Source: Mesobacillus sp. S13 (lineage in GTDB: Bacteria; Bacillota; Bacilli; Bacillales; Cytobacillaceae). Taken from it: 64,000 nt of DNA. The DNA lies in NCBI RefSeq assembly GCF_020422885.1, contig NZ_CP084622.1, positions 2,437,001 through 2,501,000 of the forward strand, in the 5' to 3' direction. Positions within the stretch are counted from its first letter, which is position 1, and each line of letters starts with the position of its first letter. The translations under genes were made by a program, and so were the position numbers. Shown one piece after another: positions 27,357 through 36,781 of the stretch. The notes under the pieces are model-generated. The model was not told where the DNA came from. It saw only the letters and a program-made list of their open reading frames with translations, and made no database searches.

Positions 27357-27504
27357 TCTTCGATGTTAACATGTTTTCGATTTCTTCAACTGTTGGCGGA
27401 GTCTTTGGATTTAAGAACTCATACAATCGGTCAACCTTTCTATGCAGTCTTATAACATCAATAAGGATGAGAACGAGCAAAATTACGATGATCCATAATA
27501 ACAT
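27340..27504 (-). CDS. Small single-pass membrane protein
   Basis: 54 residues from the ATG at 27504, behind AAAGGAGTG. One transmembrane helix at the N-terminus (MLLWIIVILLVLILIDVI), then RLHRKVDRLYEFLNP and an acidic tail. Size, layout and overlap suggest it works with the membrane-anchored protein that follows. No family recognised. It is divergent from the histidine kinase gene. Confidence 0.6.
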   Translation of the reverse strand: MLLWIIVILLVLILIDVIRLHRKVDRLYEFLNPKTPPTVEEIENMLTSKNDSLE

Positions 27505-27628
27505 ATACAACACTCCTTTTTTCCAATATAAAACAAATGACAAGGAATAAAAAGGTGATAATGGGTAAAATTTGCGCTGTCCACAGGATTATAATACTAT
27601 CTTTATAAGTACTTATGGTGGTGTTGCA

Positions 27629-28870
27629 GTGGAAATTACAAAGCATTTATTAATGAACCTCTCGCTGCTCCTTGTCCTGCTGTTTTTTACACAGTTAATC
27701 ATTGAAAGACAAGTAAATGAAGAGAAGCGTGAAATTTATCAATTATTCTATTTTATTATATCGATTTTTACCTGTTATATATTTTCAGTTCAAGTTCAGG
27801 ATGGCATCCGTTTTGATCTTCGACAGGTCCCGATGATTCTCGGTGGTCTCTATACTGGATATAGTTTTCTTCTTGCAGGGCTTACTCTTTTAATGCGAGC
27901 TTTGTTGGGAATAAACGATGGGTTCTGGGTGTCGGTTGGGGTCTTTTCCGGACTTGCCATCCTTTTGAAGTGGATTCACCCATGGTTTAACAGGTTAAGC
28001 TTGAACAGCAGAGTCGGTGTTTCTGTCTTATTGACAGTCATCACTTCCTTTTTATTAATGCAGATGGTCGCCATAGTTAACGAACCCATTAGTCATCCAG
28101 AAGCATGGATCAGCTTCATCTTGATTCCTGCCTTAACTTCAGGTCTAGTCAGTTATTCAATTGAGACGATCCGCCAAACCTTCATTATCCGCCAAAGGTT
28201 GGCAAAGGCTGATAAAATTGAAGCAGTCAGCCATTTAAGTGCGTCTATTTCTCATGAAATCCGTAATCCGCTAACCACAGTAAAAGGTTTTTTGCAGCTT
28301 TTAGGTGAGAAAGACTATCCTGAAGATAAGAAAAAAGAATTCATTGATATTGCTGTCCAGGAATTGAAGAGGGCGGAAGAAGTGATCAATGATTATCTGA
28401 CTTTTGCTAGGCCAGCGTTTGAAAAGGAAGAGAAAATCGAAGTCGAGAAGGAACTGAATCATGTACTTAATGTACTTAGCCCATTGGCCAATCTGAATGG
28501 TGTCAAAATAACAAAAAAATTCAGTCCAGGTTTATTCATATCAGGAGATCGCTCGAAGTTTAAGCAAGGATTCATTAATCTGATGAAAAACGGTTTGGAG
28601 GCTATGCCAAATGGCGGTGAACTGATCATCCAGACGTTCCTCACCGGTTCTGTGATCCATATTCTTGTCAGGGATACAGGGATCGGGATGAATGAAGAGC
28701 AAATTGCCCGGCTGGGTGAACCATACTACACGACAAAAGGAAAGCAAGGAACTGGTCTTGGCATGATGGTAACATTCAGCATCATTCGTGCAATGAGAGG
28801 GAAGGTGGAAGTGAAAAGCCAGATTGGAATGGGGACAACCTTCCATATTCGCTTCACCAAAACATTGTAA
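27629..28870 (+). CDS. Membrane sensor histidine kinase (KinB-like)
   Basis: About 413 residues from the GTG at 27629. The reading frame is open to 27572, but a TATAAT (27590-27595) lies in that stretch, so the downstream GTG is preferred. About six transmembrane segments fill residues 1-190, a 5TM-type sensor (FDLRQVPMILGGLYTGYSFLLAGLTLLMR). Then the kinase core: H-box SASISHEIRNPLTTVKGFLQLL, N-box NLMKNGLEAMPNGGE, and DTGIGM and GTGLGMMV for the G-boxes. No response regulator is adjacent, as with the sporulation-type orphan kinases of Bacillus. Confidence 0.9.
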   Translation: MEITKHLLMNLSLLLVLLFFTQLIIERQVNEEKREIYQLFYFIISIFTCYIFSVQVQDGIRFDLRQVPMILGGLYTGYSFLLAGLTLLMRALLGINDGFWVSVGVFSGLAILLKWIHPWFNRLSLNSRVGVSVLLTVITSFLLMQMVAIVNEPISHPEAWISFILIPALTSGLVSYSIETIRQTFIIRQRLAKADKIEAVSHLSASISHEIRNPLTTVKGFLQLLGEKDYPEDKKKEFIDIAVQELKRAEEVINDYLTFARPAFEKEEKIEVEKELNHVLNVLSPLANLNGVKITKKFSPGLFISGDRSKFKQGFINLMKNGLEAMPNGGELIIQTFLTGSVIHILVRDTGIGMNEEQIARLGEPYYTTKGKQGTGLGMMVTFSIIRAMRGKVEVKSQIGMGTTFHIRFTKTL

Positions 28871-28922
28871 AGATGACTTGCTGCTAACTTTTTAAAACAA
28901 TTGCTCCCTTCATTCCACTTGA

Positions 28923-28950
28923 AGCTCAGCCAGCTGGCTGGGCTTTTTTA
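28923..28950 (+). terminator. Terminator of the kinase gene
   Basis: A 10-bp stem AGCTCAGCCA/TGGCTGGGCT followed by TTTTTTA. Confidence 0.85.
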
Positions 28951-28995
28951 ATCAAAAAATTCACCCACTTTGAAACTTTTCCATTAAGAAAACCG

Positions 28996-29009
28996 TATTA
29001 ACGTTAACA
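28996..29009. promoter_or_regulatory. cre-like site (one mismatch)
   Basis: TATTAACGTTAACA matches a relaxed CcpA cre consensus except for the second base. It lies 30 bp upstream of the ATG at 29039. Confidence 0.35.
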
Positions 29010-29038
29010 ATGATTACATAAGGTGAGGTGCATGATAA

Positions 29039-30004
29039 ATGGGTATTTTCTTAACGATTGCCGCTGGAGCAGGGATCCTTTTTGCGATTTACTATTTCTC
29101 TGGCAATGGAAGCAAGAAGAAGGTTTTATTGAAGGAGAACATCCCGGATCGCCTTGGCTTGCTGGGAAACGTTCCAGCTTCATCCACCTTCCAAAAACTA
29201 GAGAACGCACTGCCTTATGAATACATCCATCAAGTGAAACTACGTTTCTTAAGTGATCATCCCCAAGTGTCTGAAGATGAATTCGAGTGGCGTCTTTTCG
29301 AACTAAAACGGTATTTCTTCCTTAATTCTTTTTTGAAAAGTACGCCAATGTTCAGCAGCAAGGTGGATGAGGTTTGGCATGAGATGCTGATGTTCACAAA
29401 GCAATATGAAGGATTTTCTGATCGATTCCTTGGGAAAATGCTTCATCATACCCCTAACTTGGAACCTGAACCGGCACCCCAGCAAAGAGCATTTTTTGAT
29501 TGGGTGTTCTCTCAGCTGTTTGAAATAACTGAGTATACGTGGCAGGCCTGGGGAGATTTCTTCCATTATCCAATGGATAGGCAAGTCCTCCAAAAAATGA
29601 GTCTCCTTAGTGACGATGAATTGAAACAGCAATTATTTAACGTAACTGGGGATAATCAGGAACTGGTGGATTACTTAATAACCCAGTTAAGAGCGCAACT
29701 GAAAGATGCTCAAGAAATCTATCATACAGATAAAAAAGGGGCTTTTGAAAGGCCAGGGCTTTTCGGCGACCTATCCGGATTAAGCTTGGTAATGGTATTT
29801 TATTCTTATTACTACTTTGATGAGTACTGGGATTATGCTAAAGCATATGCCTATTCAAACCAGATAAACGGTACATCGGGCTGCAGTGCTGTTTTTTGCG
29901 GTTCGGGAGGGCTTAATGATTCTCATAACGACGGAGGAGGCCATAGCTGTTCGAGCAGCTGTTCAAGCAGTTGTTCGAGCTGCGGCGGAGGATGCTCCTC
30001 TTAA
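29039..30004 (+). CDS. GRDP-like (DUF1399-type) protein with Cys/Ser/Gly-rich tail
   Basis: 321 residues. The start is ATG behind AAGGTGAGGTG. One N-terminal transmembrane helix (FLTIAAGAGILFAIYYF). The middle has VDEVWHEMLMFTKQYEGFSDRFLGKMLHHTP (about 105-137), which resembles the D-x-x-WH...HHxP core of the plant glycine-rich-domain proteins (DUF1399). The tail begins with CSAVFCGSGGLND and ends in GGGHSCSSSCSSSCSSCGGGC-S-S, eight or more cysteines in about 45 residues. No cyclodehydratase or other peptide-modifying enzyme is adjacent. Function unknown. Confidence 0.75.
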   Translation: MGIFLTIAAGAGILFAIYYFSGNGSKKKVLLKENIPDRLGLLGNVPASSTFQKLENALPYEYIHQVKLRFLSDHPQVSEDEFEWRLFELKRYFFLNSFLKSTPMFSSKVDEVWHEMLMFTKQYEGFSDRFLGKMLHHTPNLEPEPAPQQRAFFDWVFSQLFEITEYTWQAWGDFFHYPMDRQVLQKMSLLSDDELKQQLFNVTGDNQELVDYLITQLRAQLKDAQEIYHTDKKGAFERPGLFGDLSGLSLVMVFYSYYYFDEYWDYAKAYAYSNQINGTSGCSAVFCGSGGLNDSHNDGGGHSCSSSCSSSCSSCGGGCSS

Positions 30005-30008
30005 AAAG

Positions 30009-30040
30009 AAAAACCTGCTAGTGGCTTGCTAGCAGGTTTT
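30009..30040. terminator. Bidirectional terminator
   Basis: A perfect stem AAAACCTGCTAG/CTAGCAGGTTTT shared by convergent genes. Confidence 0.88.
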
Positions 30041-30881
30041 AACTTTGAATAATTTTTTTCACGACATTCTGCAGGTTGCCTTCCGTTGTTATTCCTGAAA
30101 AATCGATTCCTAGCTGAACAGCGGTTTGGGCAACCTCCGGCCTGATACCTGTTACGATTGATCGCACGCCAAGTAGATTTAATGCGTCCATCAGTTTGAA
30201 GATCTGATGGGCTACCATCGTGTCAACCATCACGACCCCTGAAAGATCGACAATCAAGGTGTTAATTCGTGCATCGATACTTTGTGTAAGTGTTGATTCC
30301 ATCAAGCTTTTTGCTCTCGTTGTATCAATTTCACCAATCAATGGCAGGAGGCCGACTTCCTTAGTCAAGCTAATCACTGGAGTGCTCAATTCCTTGATTA
30401 GTGTGGCTTGGGAGGCTAAGCGATTCATAAGGATTTCCATGAAAACAACGATAAAAGTTTCAAAGACATAATCCAATGTGTAATTGATCTTTTTTTCCCA
30501 GGTAAATATGTCGTCCAGTGTAATCTCCATTTCCGTCTGCTTTACGAAGCGTTGAACATATTCCCAATAAACACGTCTAAAAACTCCTGAATTCCATGCT
30601 ACTTCTGTCAGGTCGGTTTTAGATTTAATGCGGTCAGCTGCAGTCTGACTCGTCCAGGCTGAAATGGTTTCCTTCATCTCTTCCTCAGACTGATAAAGTG
30701 ATTTGGCCACAAGGCGAACATAGTTTGAGTTCTGTTCCTTCACTCTGTTCATTACTTCAGAAGGAGCATCAGCAGAGTAATCCGAACCTTTAATAACACG
30801 CTGGCGTTTAAGCCAATCCTCTGAAAAATCCGTTGCATGCTCTACTAAAAATTCATATAATGCCCTTGATTTTGTTTTCAT
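30039..30881 (-). CDS. RsbR-type STAS protein (stressosome)
   Basis: 280 residues from the ATG at 30881; the upstream in-frame part is not preceded by a ribosome binding site. The N-terminal half is a helical sensor-like domain, all-alpha with no heme motif. The C-terminal 120 residues are a STAS domain typical of RsbR paralogues: STPVISLTKEVGLLPLIGEIDTTRAKSL, then VDLSGVVMVDTMVAHQIFKL and GIRPEVAQTAVQLG. The two Thr positions phosphorylated by RsbT in RsbR (in IDT and VDT) appear to be kept. It probably joins stressosome complexes that control sigma-B. Confidence 0.9.
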   Translation of the reverse strand: MKTKSRALYEFLVEHATDFSEDWLKRQRVIKGSDYSADAPSEVMNRVKEQNSNYVRLVAKSLYQSEEEMKETISAWTSQTAADRIKSKTDLTEVAWNSGVFRRVYWEYVQRFVKQTEMEITLDDIFTWEKKINYTLDYVFETFIVVFMEILMNRLASQATLIKELSTPVISLTKEVGLLPLIGEIDTTRAKSLMESTLTQSIDARINTLIVDLSGVVMVDTMVAHQIFKLMDALNLLGVRSIVTGIRPEVAQTAVQLGIDFSGITTEGNLQNVVKKIIQS

Positions 30882-31167
30882 TTTAATCCCTGCTTTAATT
30901 GATTTGTCGTTACCTCTATTGTGGAAAACCGTGGTAGAAAAGTCAAATCTGAGAGTCAATTATTAACTGTAATATAATAGACAAAATAAGAGGAAAATTC
31001 AGGTAGATTTCAGATTGGATGTTTGATAGAATCAGAACAAACGTTCCTTTCACTTTCCTTTTTTTGAGTGCCCATTAGATTTTTGAGTTTGGTATAATAG
31101 AAACATTGTCAAAAAAGCATTTAAGAACTATTTAAATAGATAATTTAATTAACAGGGGGGATTTGGG

Positions 31168-32313
31168 ATGAAATTTATCCATACAGGTGATTGGCATCTT
31201 GGGAAGCTGGTTCATGGAATGTACATGACAGAAGATCAGCGAGAAGTATTGAATCAATTTGTTGAGCTTGTCGCAGAAGAACAACCTGATGCTGTAGTGA
31301 TTGCAGGTGATTTGTATGACAGGTCTGTACCGCCAACAGATGCCGTCGAGCTTCTTGATGAAGTGCTGTTCCGGATCAATGTGGAGCTGAACACTCCGGT
31401 TGTTGCAATTGCTGGTAACCACGATAGTGCAGAGCGCCTGTCATTTGGGAGCTCATGGTACCGCCATAATCATTTTTACCTTACAGGAAAATTGGCGAAC
31501 GATTTTAAGCCAGTACATATCAATGGTGTGAATTTCCATTTGGTTCCTTATGCGGAACCTGGAGTTGTCCGCCATTTGCTGGACGATTCATCCATCCATT
31601 CCCATCAGGAAGCAATGAAAGCAGTGATCGGTAAAATAGAAGAAAACCTGAACCCAAACGAGCCAAACGTTTTTGTAGGACATGCCTTCGTACTTGGCGG
31701 GGACTCATGTGATTCGGAGAGGTCATTGTCAGTTGGCGGTTCTGGCTGTGTTACGCAGGATTTATTTGACCCATTCTCCTTCACAGCACTCGGACATCTT
31801 CACAGTCCTGATGCGATCAAACATGACAAGATTAAGTACTCTGGATCCCTTTTAAAATATTCCTTTTCCGAGGCAAAACAGCGGAAGTCCATTTCAATCG
31901 TTGAAATGAATGATAACGGCAGTTTCGAGATGCGCTATAAGACTTTAAAGCCGAAGCAAGATATGCGGGAGTTGGAAGGCCACTTAGAACAGCTACTTGA
32001 TCCATCCTTTTATGAAAAAGAGAATACGAATGACTATTTAAAAGTAACTTTGCTTGATGATGGGGCGATGATTGACCCAATGGGCAAGCTGCGTCAGGTT
32101 TTCCCAAATGTTCTCCACCTTGAGAGAAAAATAGAATCCATCGACCAAAAACATAAGCAAAGCTTCACATCCATAAGGGAAGAAAAAAAATCCGAACTAG
32201 AGCTATTCGAACAGTTTTATCAGGAAATGACGACAAGTGAATTCACAGACGAAAAACGAGGTGTAATGACAGATGTGATTGGCAATGTGCTGAAAGAGGA
32301 GGCGCAAAAATGA
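31168..32313 (+). CDS. sbcD: Exonuclease SbcD (Mre11 homologue)
   Basis: 381 residues. The start is ATG behind AGGGGGGA, with an extended -10 TTGGTATAAT at 31089-31098. Phosphoesterase motifs: HTGDWHLGK (7-15), AGDLYDRSVPP, AGNHDSAERL, GHAFVLGGD and TALGHLHSPD, which together bind two Mn ions. With SbcC it forms the ATP-dependent nuclease that opens hairpins and trims DNA ends. It overlaps sbcC by 4 bp (ATGA). Confidence 0.97.
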   Translation: MKFIHTGDWHLGKLVHGMYMTEDQREVLNQFVELVAEEQPDAVVIAGDLYDRSVPPTDAVELLDEVLFRINVELNTPVVAIAGNHDSAERLSFGSSWYRHNHFYLTGKLANDFKPVHINGVNFHLVPYAEPGVVRHLLDDSSIHSHQEAMKAVIGKIEENLNPNEPNVFVGHAFVLGGDSCDSERSLSVGGSGCVTQDLFDPFSFTALGHLHSPDAIKHDKIKYSGSLLKYSFSEAKQRKSISIVEMNDNGSFEMRYKTLKPKQDMRELEGHLEQLLDPSFYEKENTNDYLKVTLLDDGAMIDPMGKLRQVFPNVLHLERKIESIDQKHKQSFTSIREEKKSELELFEQFYQEMTTSEFTDEKRGVMTDVIGNVLKEEAQK

Positions 32314-35300
32314 AACCTCTTAAATTGACCATGCAGGCGTTCGGTCCTTATGCCGGTTCCGAAACTATCGACTTCAAACAGTTGGAGAACAGGACGATGT
32401 TTGTCATTTCCGGGAAAACAGGTTCAGGTAAAACAACGATTTTTGATGGAATCAGTTATGCGATTTACGGCAAGGCAAGCGGGGAGGATCGGAACGGGCC
32501 TGACTTGCGGAGCCAGTTCGCAGAAGATGATGTTTTGACAGAGGTTACGTTGGAGTTTTCTCTTCGCCGAAAGACTTATCGAATCACAAGATCTCCACAA
32601 CAGGAGAGGAAAAAGAAGTCAGGGGAAGGAACAACCAATATAGGAGCAAAAGCCGAACTCTATTTGATTGATGAAAATGGTGAATTGCAGCTGTTAGCAT
32701 CCAATGTTCGCGAAGTTGATGAAAAAATCAAGGAAATCATGATCATCGACAGCAACCAATTTCGGCAGATCCTGATGATTCCTCAGGGGGAATTCCGCAA
32801 GCTGCTAACATCCGACAGCAAGGAAAAAGAAGTCATCCTGCAGAGATTATTCCATACTGAGATTTATAAAAGGGTAGAAGAGAAACTTAAAGAAGAAGCA
32901 ACAATTTTGAAAAAATCGGTTGAGGACCAGGTTGAAAAGAGGGACTCCCAGCTCCGAAGCATTAAAGCTGTCGAGAATGATGAACTCAAGGTGCTACTAG
33001 CAGCGGGCAGTGTGAATGATACCATGATCCTCCCACTTCTGAAAAAGGAAATAAGTGCTATGGAGGAAAAGCTTCAGCATCTGGCAAAAGGCCGTGAAAA
33101 ACTTCAGCTTGAACGTGACCAGATGCAGCAACGGCTATTCGAAGCCGAAGCTACATTGAAACAAATTCAATCTCTTGAGACCTTAAAGACTGTGAAGGAA
33201 AAACTGGAAGCACAGGAGTCATTATTTGTTGAAAAAGAGAAGCAGTCTATGCTGGCGAAAAAAGCAGCACTGCTTGACGCCCAGGAACAGCTCTGCCACA
33301 GATTGAAGGCTGATTTTGATTCCATTTCGAACCAGGCTGCACAAATAATGAAACGAATCGAAGACTTAACAGTGAAACTGAAGGCTGCTGAACAGGAACA
33401 GCAGAAGCAAATTGACCGTGAACCAGAACGGAAGGCGGCGGCTGACCAACTAAGTAAGCTGGCGAATATGAAAGAAGAGGTCCTGGCCTTTTCCCGCATT
33501 GATTCCGAGGTAAAGAAAATAAAAGCAACCTTCGATGCAAAAAAACAGGAACGGGAAAAGGGTGAAAATACCCTTAAGACGGCAGAAGACCGTCTTAAGG
33601 TTTTACAGGCTGGCAAAGAAGAGGCAGAAACAGCTCAGATTACTTATTTCGAGAATGACAGGCAGCTGGAAAAACTGAACCGTGAACTGGACAAGCTGAA
33701 AAAACTTTCCATTCATAACCAAAGACTCCATCAGGCCCAAAAAAGCTTTGAAACAAGAATGGGGCTGTTTAACCAGGCTGTTGCCCGTTTAAACGATGGC
33801 AAATCCGCAGCAGAAGAGCTGGAGCAAAAATGGCTTCATTCCCAGGCTGCTGTACTGGCCGGAAAGCTTAGCGATGGCAATGCCTGCCCAGTTTGCGGCT
33901 CAGACCATCATCCCTCACCAGCAAAAGCAAGCGAAGGCTTCATTCCTACTGAAGAGGATCTAAAAGCTGCACGTGAACAAGTCTCTCTTCTTGAAAAAGA
34001 AAAGAGCAGTGCTGAAAAATCCTTTATTGAAACTGAAGCGAACCTAAGGTCTTTGAACGAGGCGGGAGAGGAATTACTTGCTGAAATTACCGGCTTCCTG
34101 GCTGGGTTTGAAATGGAACAGCTGTCCGATGCTGTGATGTTGACTGAAAGGGATATTGAAAAGCTAAAAAAAGAGCAACAAAACCTTTCTTTGAAGAAAG
34201 ACAACCTTGAGAAAATAAAAACAGAAATCACTAGATTCGAAGAAGGAAAAGAAAAATTGCAACAGCAATTGAAAGAGTTGGACGAAGCCTATCAAAAACT
34301 GGTCATCCAGTATACAGAAAAGAAGACGACGCTGGAGCGAATGATAGAAAGGATACCAGCTGAGCTTCGATCACTGCAGGCCTTCGAGGCAAGCCTCCAT
34401 TCCGCAGAACTTTTGCAAAAGCAGCTTGATCAGGAACTTGAACAGGCCCGGAAAAACTTCCAGGATGCCAAGGAACTGCTGGGAACCGAAACTGCCCGTC
34501 GTGAAGAGGCTGAAAAAAGGATAAAAGAAATTGAAACAAAATTGACAACCGAACGCGAAACATTCAAAGACAATATGACAGCACAGGGGTTTAAAAACTA
34601 CCAAGCTTATAGTCAGGCTAAAATTTCTGAGCAAGCCATACAAAAGCTTGAATCAGATGTTAGGAACTATCGTGAAGAGATCCGGTCTGTAAGGGATCGT
34701 TTTTCAGAACTTACAGAGATGTTAAAGGAAGTTAAAAAGCCGGATATGGATACACTCCAAAATCTCTTTGCGGAATTAAACCAGAAGATTAAAGAAGCTG
34801 ACGAGGCGTATCAGTATTTGAATATGAAAAAACGCGACAATCAATCGATCTTTGAACAGGTTGTTAGCTTAAATGAACAAATGAAGGTGCTTGAGGAAAA
34901 GTATAAACTGGTAGGTCATTTATATGAAATCTCAAAGGGTCAGAACACATATAGGATCACATTCGAGCGCTTTGTCCTAGCAGCTTTCCTCGATGATATC
35001 CTTCAAGAGGCAAATGTAAGGCTGAACAAAATGACGAGTGGCCGATATCGGTTAATGAGGAAAACGGATCGTTCAAAAGGCAATGTCCAGAGTGGTTTGG
35101 AACTTCTCGTGCTAGATGCCTATACAGGGCAAGAAAGGCATGTCAAGACCCTATCCGGAGGCGAAAGCTTCAAAGCCGCGCTATCACTGGCACTTGGCTT
35201 GGCCGATGTGGTCCAGAACTATGCTGGCGGTGTTTCGCTCGAAACCATGTTCATTGATGAAGGGTTTGGAACCCTTGATCCGGAGTCACTCGATCAGGCA

Positions 35301-35447
35301 ATCGAAGCATTGATCGATATACAAAGCAGCGGCCGTCTAGTCGGGATTATTTCCCACGTTCCTGAATTAAAGGAAAGAATTGATGCAAGACTTGAGGTTA
35401 TCTCTACACAAACAGGAAGCAAAACAGAATTCGTCTTAATGAATTGA
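32310..35447 (+). CDS. sbcC: Exonuclease subunit SbcC (Rad50 homologue)
   Basis: 1045 residues. Walker A SGKTGSGKTTIFDGI lies at about 34-48. Two long coiled coils flank the zinc hook CPVCGSDHHPSPA at about residue 527. The ABC signature LSGGESFKAALSLALGLADV and Walker B ETMFIDEGFGTLDPESL follow at the C-terminus, then the H-loop IISHVPELKERI. It is an SMC-like ATPase that tethers DNA and controls SbcD. A terminator ends the pair. Confidence 0.97.
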   Translation: MKPLKLTMQAFGPYAGSETIDFKQLENRTMFVISGKTGSGKTTIFDGISYAIYGKASGEDRNGPDLRSQFAEDDVLTEVTLEFSLRRKTYRITRSPQQERKKKSGEGTTNIGAKAELYLIDENGELQLLASNVREVDEKIKEIMIIDSNQFRQILMIPQGEFRKLLTSDSKEKEVILQRLFHTEIYKRVEEKLKEEATILKKSVEDQVEKRDSQLRSIKAVENDELKVLLAAGSVNDTMILPLLKKEISAMEEKLQHLAKGREKLQLERDQMQQRLFEAEATLKQIQSLETLKTVKEKLEAQESLFVEKEKQSMLAKKAALLDAQEQLCHRLKADFDSISNQAAQIMKRIEDLTVKLKAAEQEQQKQIDREPERKAAADQLSKLANMKEEVLAFSRIDSEVKKIKATFDAKKQEREKGENTLKTAEDRLKVLQAGKEEAETAQITYFENDRQLEKLNRELDKLKKLSIHNQRLHQAQKSFETRMGLFNQAVARLNDGKSAAEELEQKWLHSQAAVLAGKLSDGNACPVCGSDHHPSPAKASEGFIPTEEDLKAAREQVSLLEKEKSSAEKSFIETEANLRSLNEAGEELLAEITGFLAGFEMEQLSDAVMLTERDIEKLKKEQQNLSLKKDNLEKIKTEITRFEEGKEKLQQQLKELDEAYQKLVIQYTEKKTTLERMIERIPAELRSLQAFEASLHSAELLQKQLDQELEQARKNFQDAKELLGTETARREEAEKRIKEIETKLTTERETFKDNMTAQGFKNYQAYSQAKISEQAIQKLESDVRNYREEIRSVRDRFSELTEMLKEVKKPDMDTLQNLFAELNQKIKEADEAYQYLNMKKRDNQSIFEQVVSLNEQMKVLEEKYKLVGHLYEISKGQNTYRITFERFVLAAFLDDILQEANVRLNKMTSGRYRLMRKTDRSKGNVQSGLELLVLDAYTGQERHVKTLSGGESFKAALSLALGLADVVQNYAGGVSLETMFIDEGFGTLDPESLDQAIEALIDIQSSGRLVGIISHVPELKERIDARLEVISTQTGSKTEFVLMN

Positions 35448-35452
35448 CGCTG

Positions 35453-35490
35453 AAATACAGCATCCTTCCACAGATAGATGCTGTATTTTC
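35453..35490 (+). terminator. Terminator of sbcDC
   Basis: A 12-bp stem AAATACAGCATC/GATGCTGTATTT around a 12-base loop, then TTC. Confidence 0.8.
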
Positions 35491-35559
35491 GCGCTTATTG
35501 GAGATCCTTATGCATATTTACGAAACGTTCATCAAATATAGTCAGCAGGGAGTTTAATC

Positions 35560-36621
35560 ATGGAATTTGAAGTTCAATACCTTTCTTTTTATGTTGTACA
35601 GGTAGAAGGCAAAGGGGAGCAAGCAGATAAAAGATATAAGCATTTCCAGACTTTGAATGAGGAAGAATATGAATCCGGTCCATTAAAGGATTTCCTCGAT
35701 GGGGAGTTTGCAAAAATCGTCAAGCGCAAGGTGGAGCGTCATCCAAAGACGGACGAAGTTCCTACAAAACTCGGATACTTCATCGTTGAAGAAGGACATG
35801 ATTTAACATCAAATCCAAACTACAATCTATTTCATCGTGTTCGCTTTGCGGAGTCAAAAGAGGCATTCCAGCAAGAGAGTGAAAAGTTTGCCATCGCCTA
35901 CGTTGATACAAGCGCTGTGAGAGGCGGTGCGTTTATCGTGGCGAGAGCAAAGCTTCGCAAGTTTTTCGATGATGCGTTTGTGTTCATCCTGAAATGTGAC
36001 TTTGAACCAAAAGTAGCTTCCATTTCAGATGAATCGACTTTGATTCGGCAGGTTGAGATGGCGATCACAACGAAGAATATGAAATCAATTCAATATCCTT
36101 ATATGCCAGAAGAGGGCATGATCCAGGATAATGAATTGAAAATTAACCAATCTTCGCATGCACGTTATTTTGAAGACTTTTTGAAATATGTGGAGTATGG
36201 CCAGTCGATGCCGGAAATTGTTAAAACCCAGGTCATTGAAATGGTCAGAGGGCATATGGAGGAAACCTTTGAGCCTGAAAGCGAGGAACGGGAGCAGCTG
36301 GAGAATGCGATGGAAATCTGGGCTGCAAGCGATAAACGTGAGCTCCAGGAGCGATTCGAACCAGAGCAGGTGATTGAAGCGGCTGCTCAGCTTATCGAGC
36401 ATACACCTGAACTGGAGCTAAAGATGAAGCTCGACCACATTTCCGTGAAAGGTCTGCTGGCTGATTATGGTGACAGTATCCATCTTGCAAAGGTTAACGG
36501 TAAGTATGTCATCATGATTGAAGCTGATACGATTACCTTTGAAAAAGGTTTTTCACCAGTGGAATTTGCCAAACCTGATGAAATAGGCACTGTTGTTGAA
36601 AGAATCAGGCAAAAGGGCTAA
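35560..36621 (+). CDS. DUF3900 protein
   Basis: 353 residues. The start is ATG behind CAGGGAG. The whole sequence (EFEVQYLSFYVVQVEGKGEQ, FLDGEFAKIVKRKVERHPKTDEVPTKLGYFIVEEGHD, then EQVIEAAAQLIEHTPELELKMKLDHISVKGLLADYGD) agrees with DUF3900, a Bacillaceae family seen next to sbcC. Its layout resembles nucleoid-associated NdpA-like proteins, which is only a resemblance. It has its own terminator. Confidence 0.7.
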   Translation: MEFEVQYLSFYVVQVEGKGEQADKRYKHFQTLNEEEYESGPLKDFLDGEFAKIVKRKVERHPKTDEVPTKLGYFIVEEGHDLTSNPNYNLFHRVRFAESKEAFQQESEKFAIAYVDTSAVRGGAFIVARAKLRKFFDDAFVFILKCDFEPKVASISDESTLIRQVEMAITTKNMKSIQYPYMPEEGMIQDNELKINQSSHARYFEDFLKYVEYGQSMPEIVKTQVIEMVRGHMEETFEPESEEREQLENAMEIWAASDKRELQERFEPEQVIEAAAQLIEHTPELELKMKLDHISVKGLLADYGDSIHLAKVNGKYVIMIEADTITFEKGFSPVEFAKPDEIGTVVERIRQKG

Positions 36622-36675
36622 TGACAATGATTGACTTCACACCTTGAGAATGAATTTATAGTATTCCAGAAACTT

Positions 36676-36707
36676 AAAAGCATTGGCCAATTTGCCAATG
36701 CTTTTTT
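36676..36707 (+). terminator. Terminator after DUF3900
   Basis: AAAAGCATTGGC-CAATTT-GCCAATGCTTTTTT. Confidence 0.92.
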
Positions 36708-36710
36708 ATA

Positions 36711-36740
36711 TTGTCACCCACTTCATATTTTGGTTACAAT
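36711..36740 (+). promoter_or_regulatory. Promoter of the Nudix gene
   Basis: TTGTCA, 18 bp, TACAAT, right after the terminator and about 40 bp before the TTG start. Confidence 0.6.
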
Positions 36741-36781
36741 TGGAAGCAAGGGCGTTTGCAAAACTGAAAGGGGGAGTATGG

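Noticed and set aside
29895..30004. Cys/Ser/Gly tail as a thiazole/oxazole-modified bacteriocin precursor
   Set aside because: It is the tail of a 321-residue anchored protein and no cyclodehydratase or transporter gene is adjacent.
33167..34643. Long antisense reading frames inside sbcC
   Set aside because: They are the shadow of a Lys/Glu-rich coiled coil; no ribosome binding sites or recognisable products.
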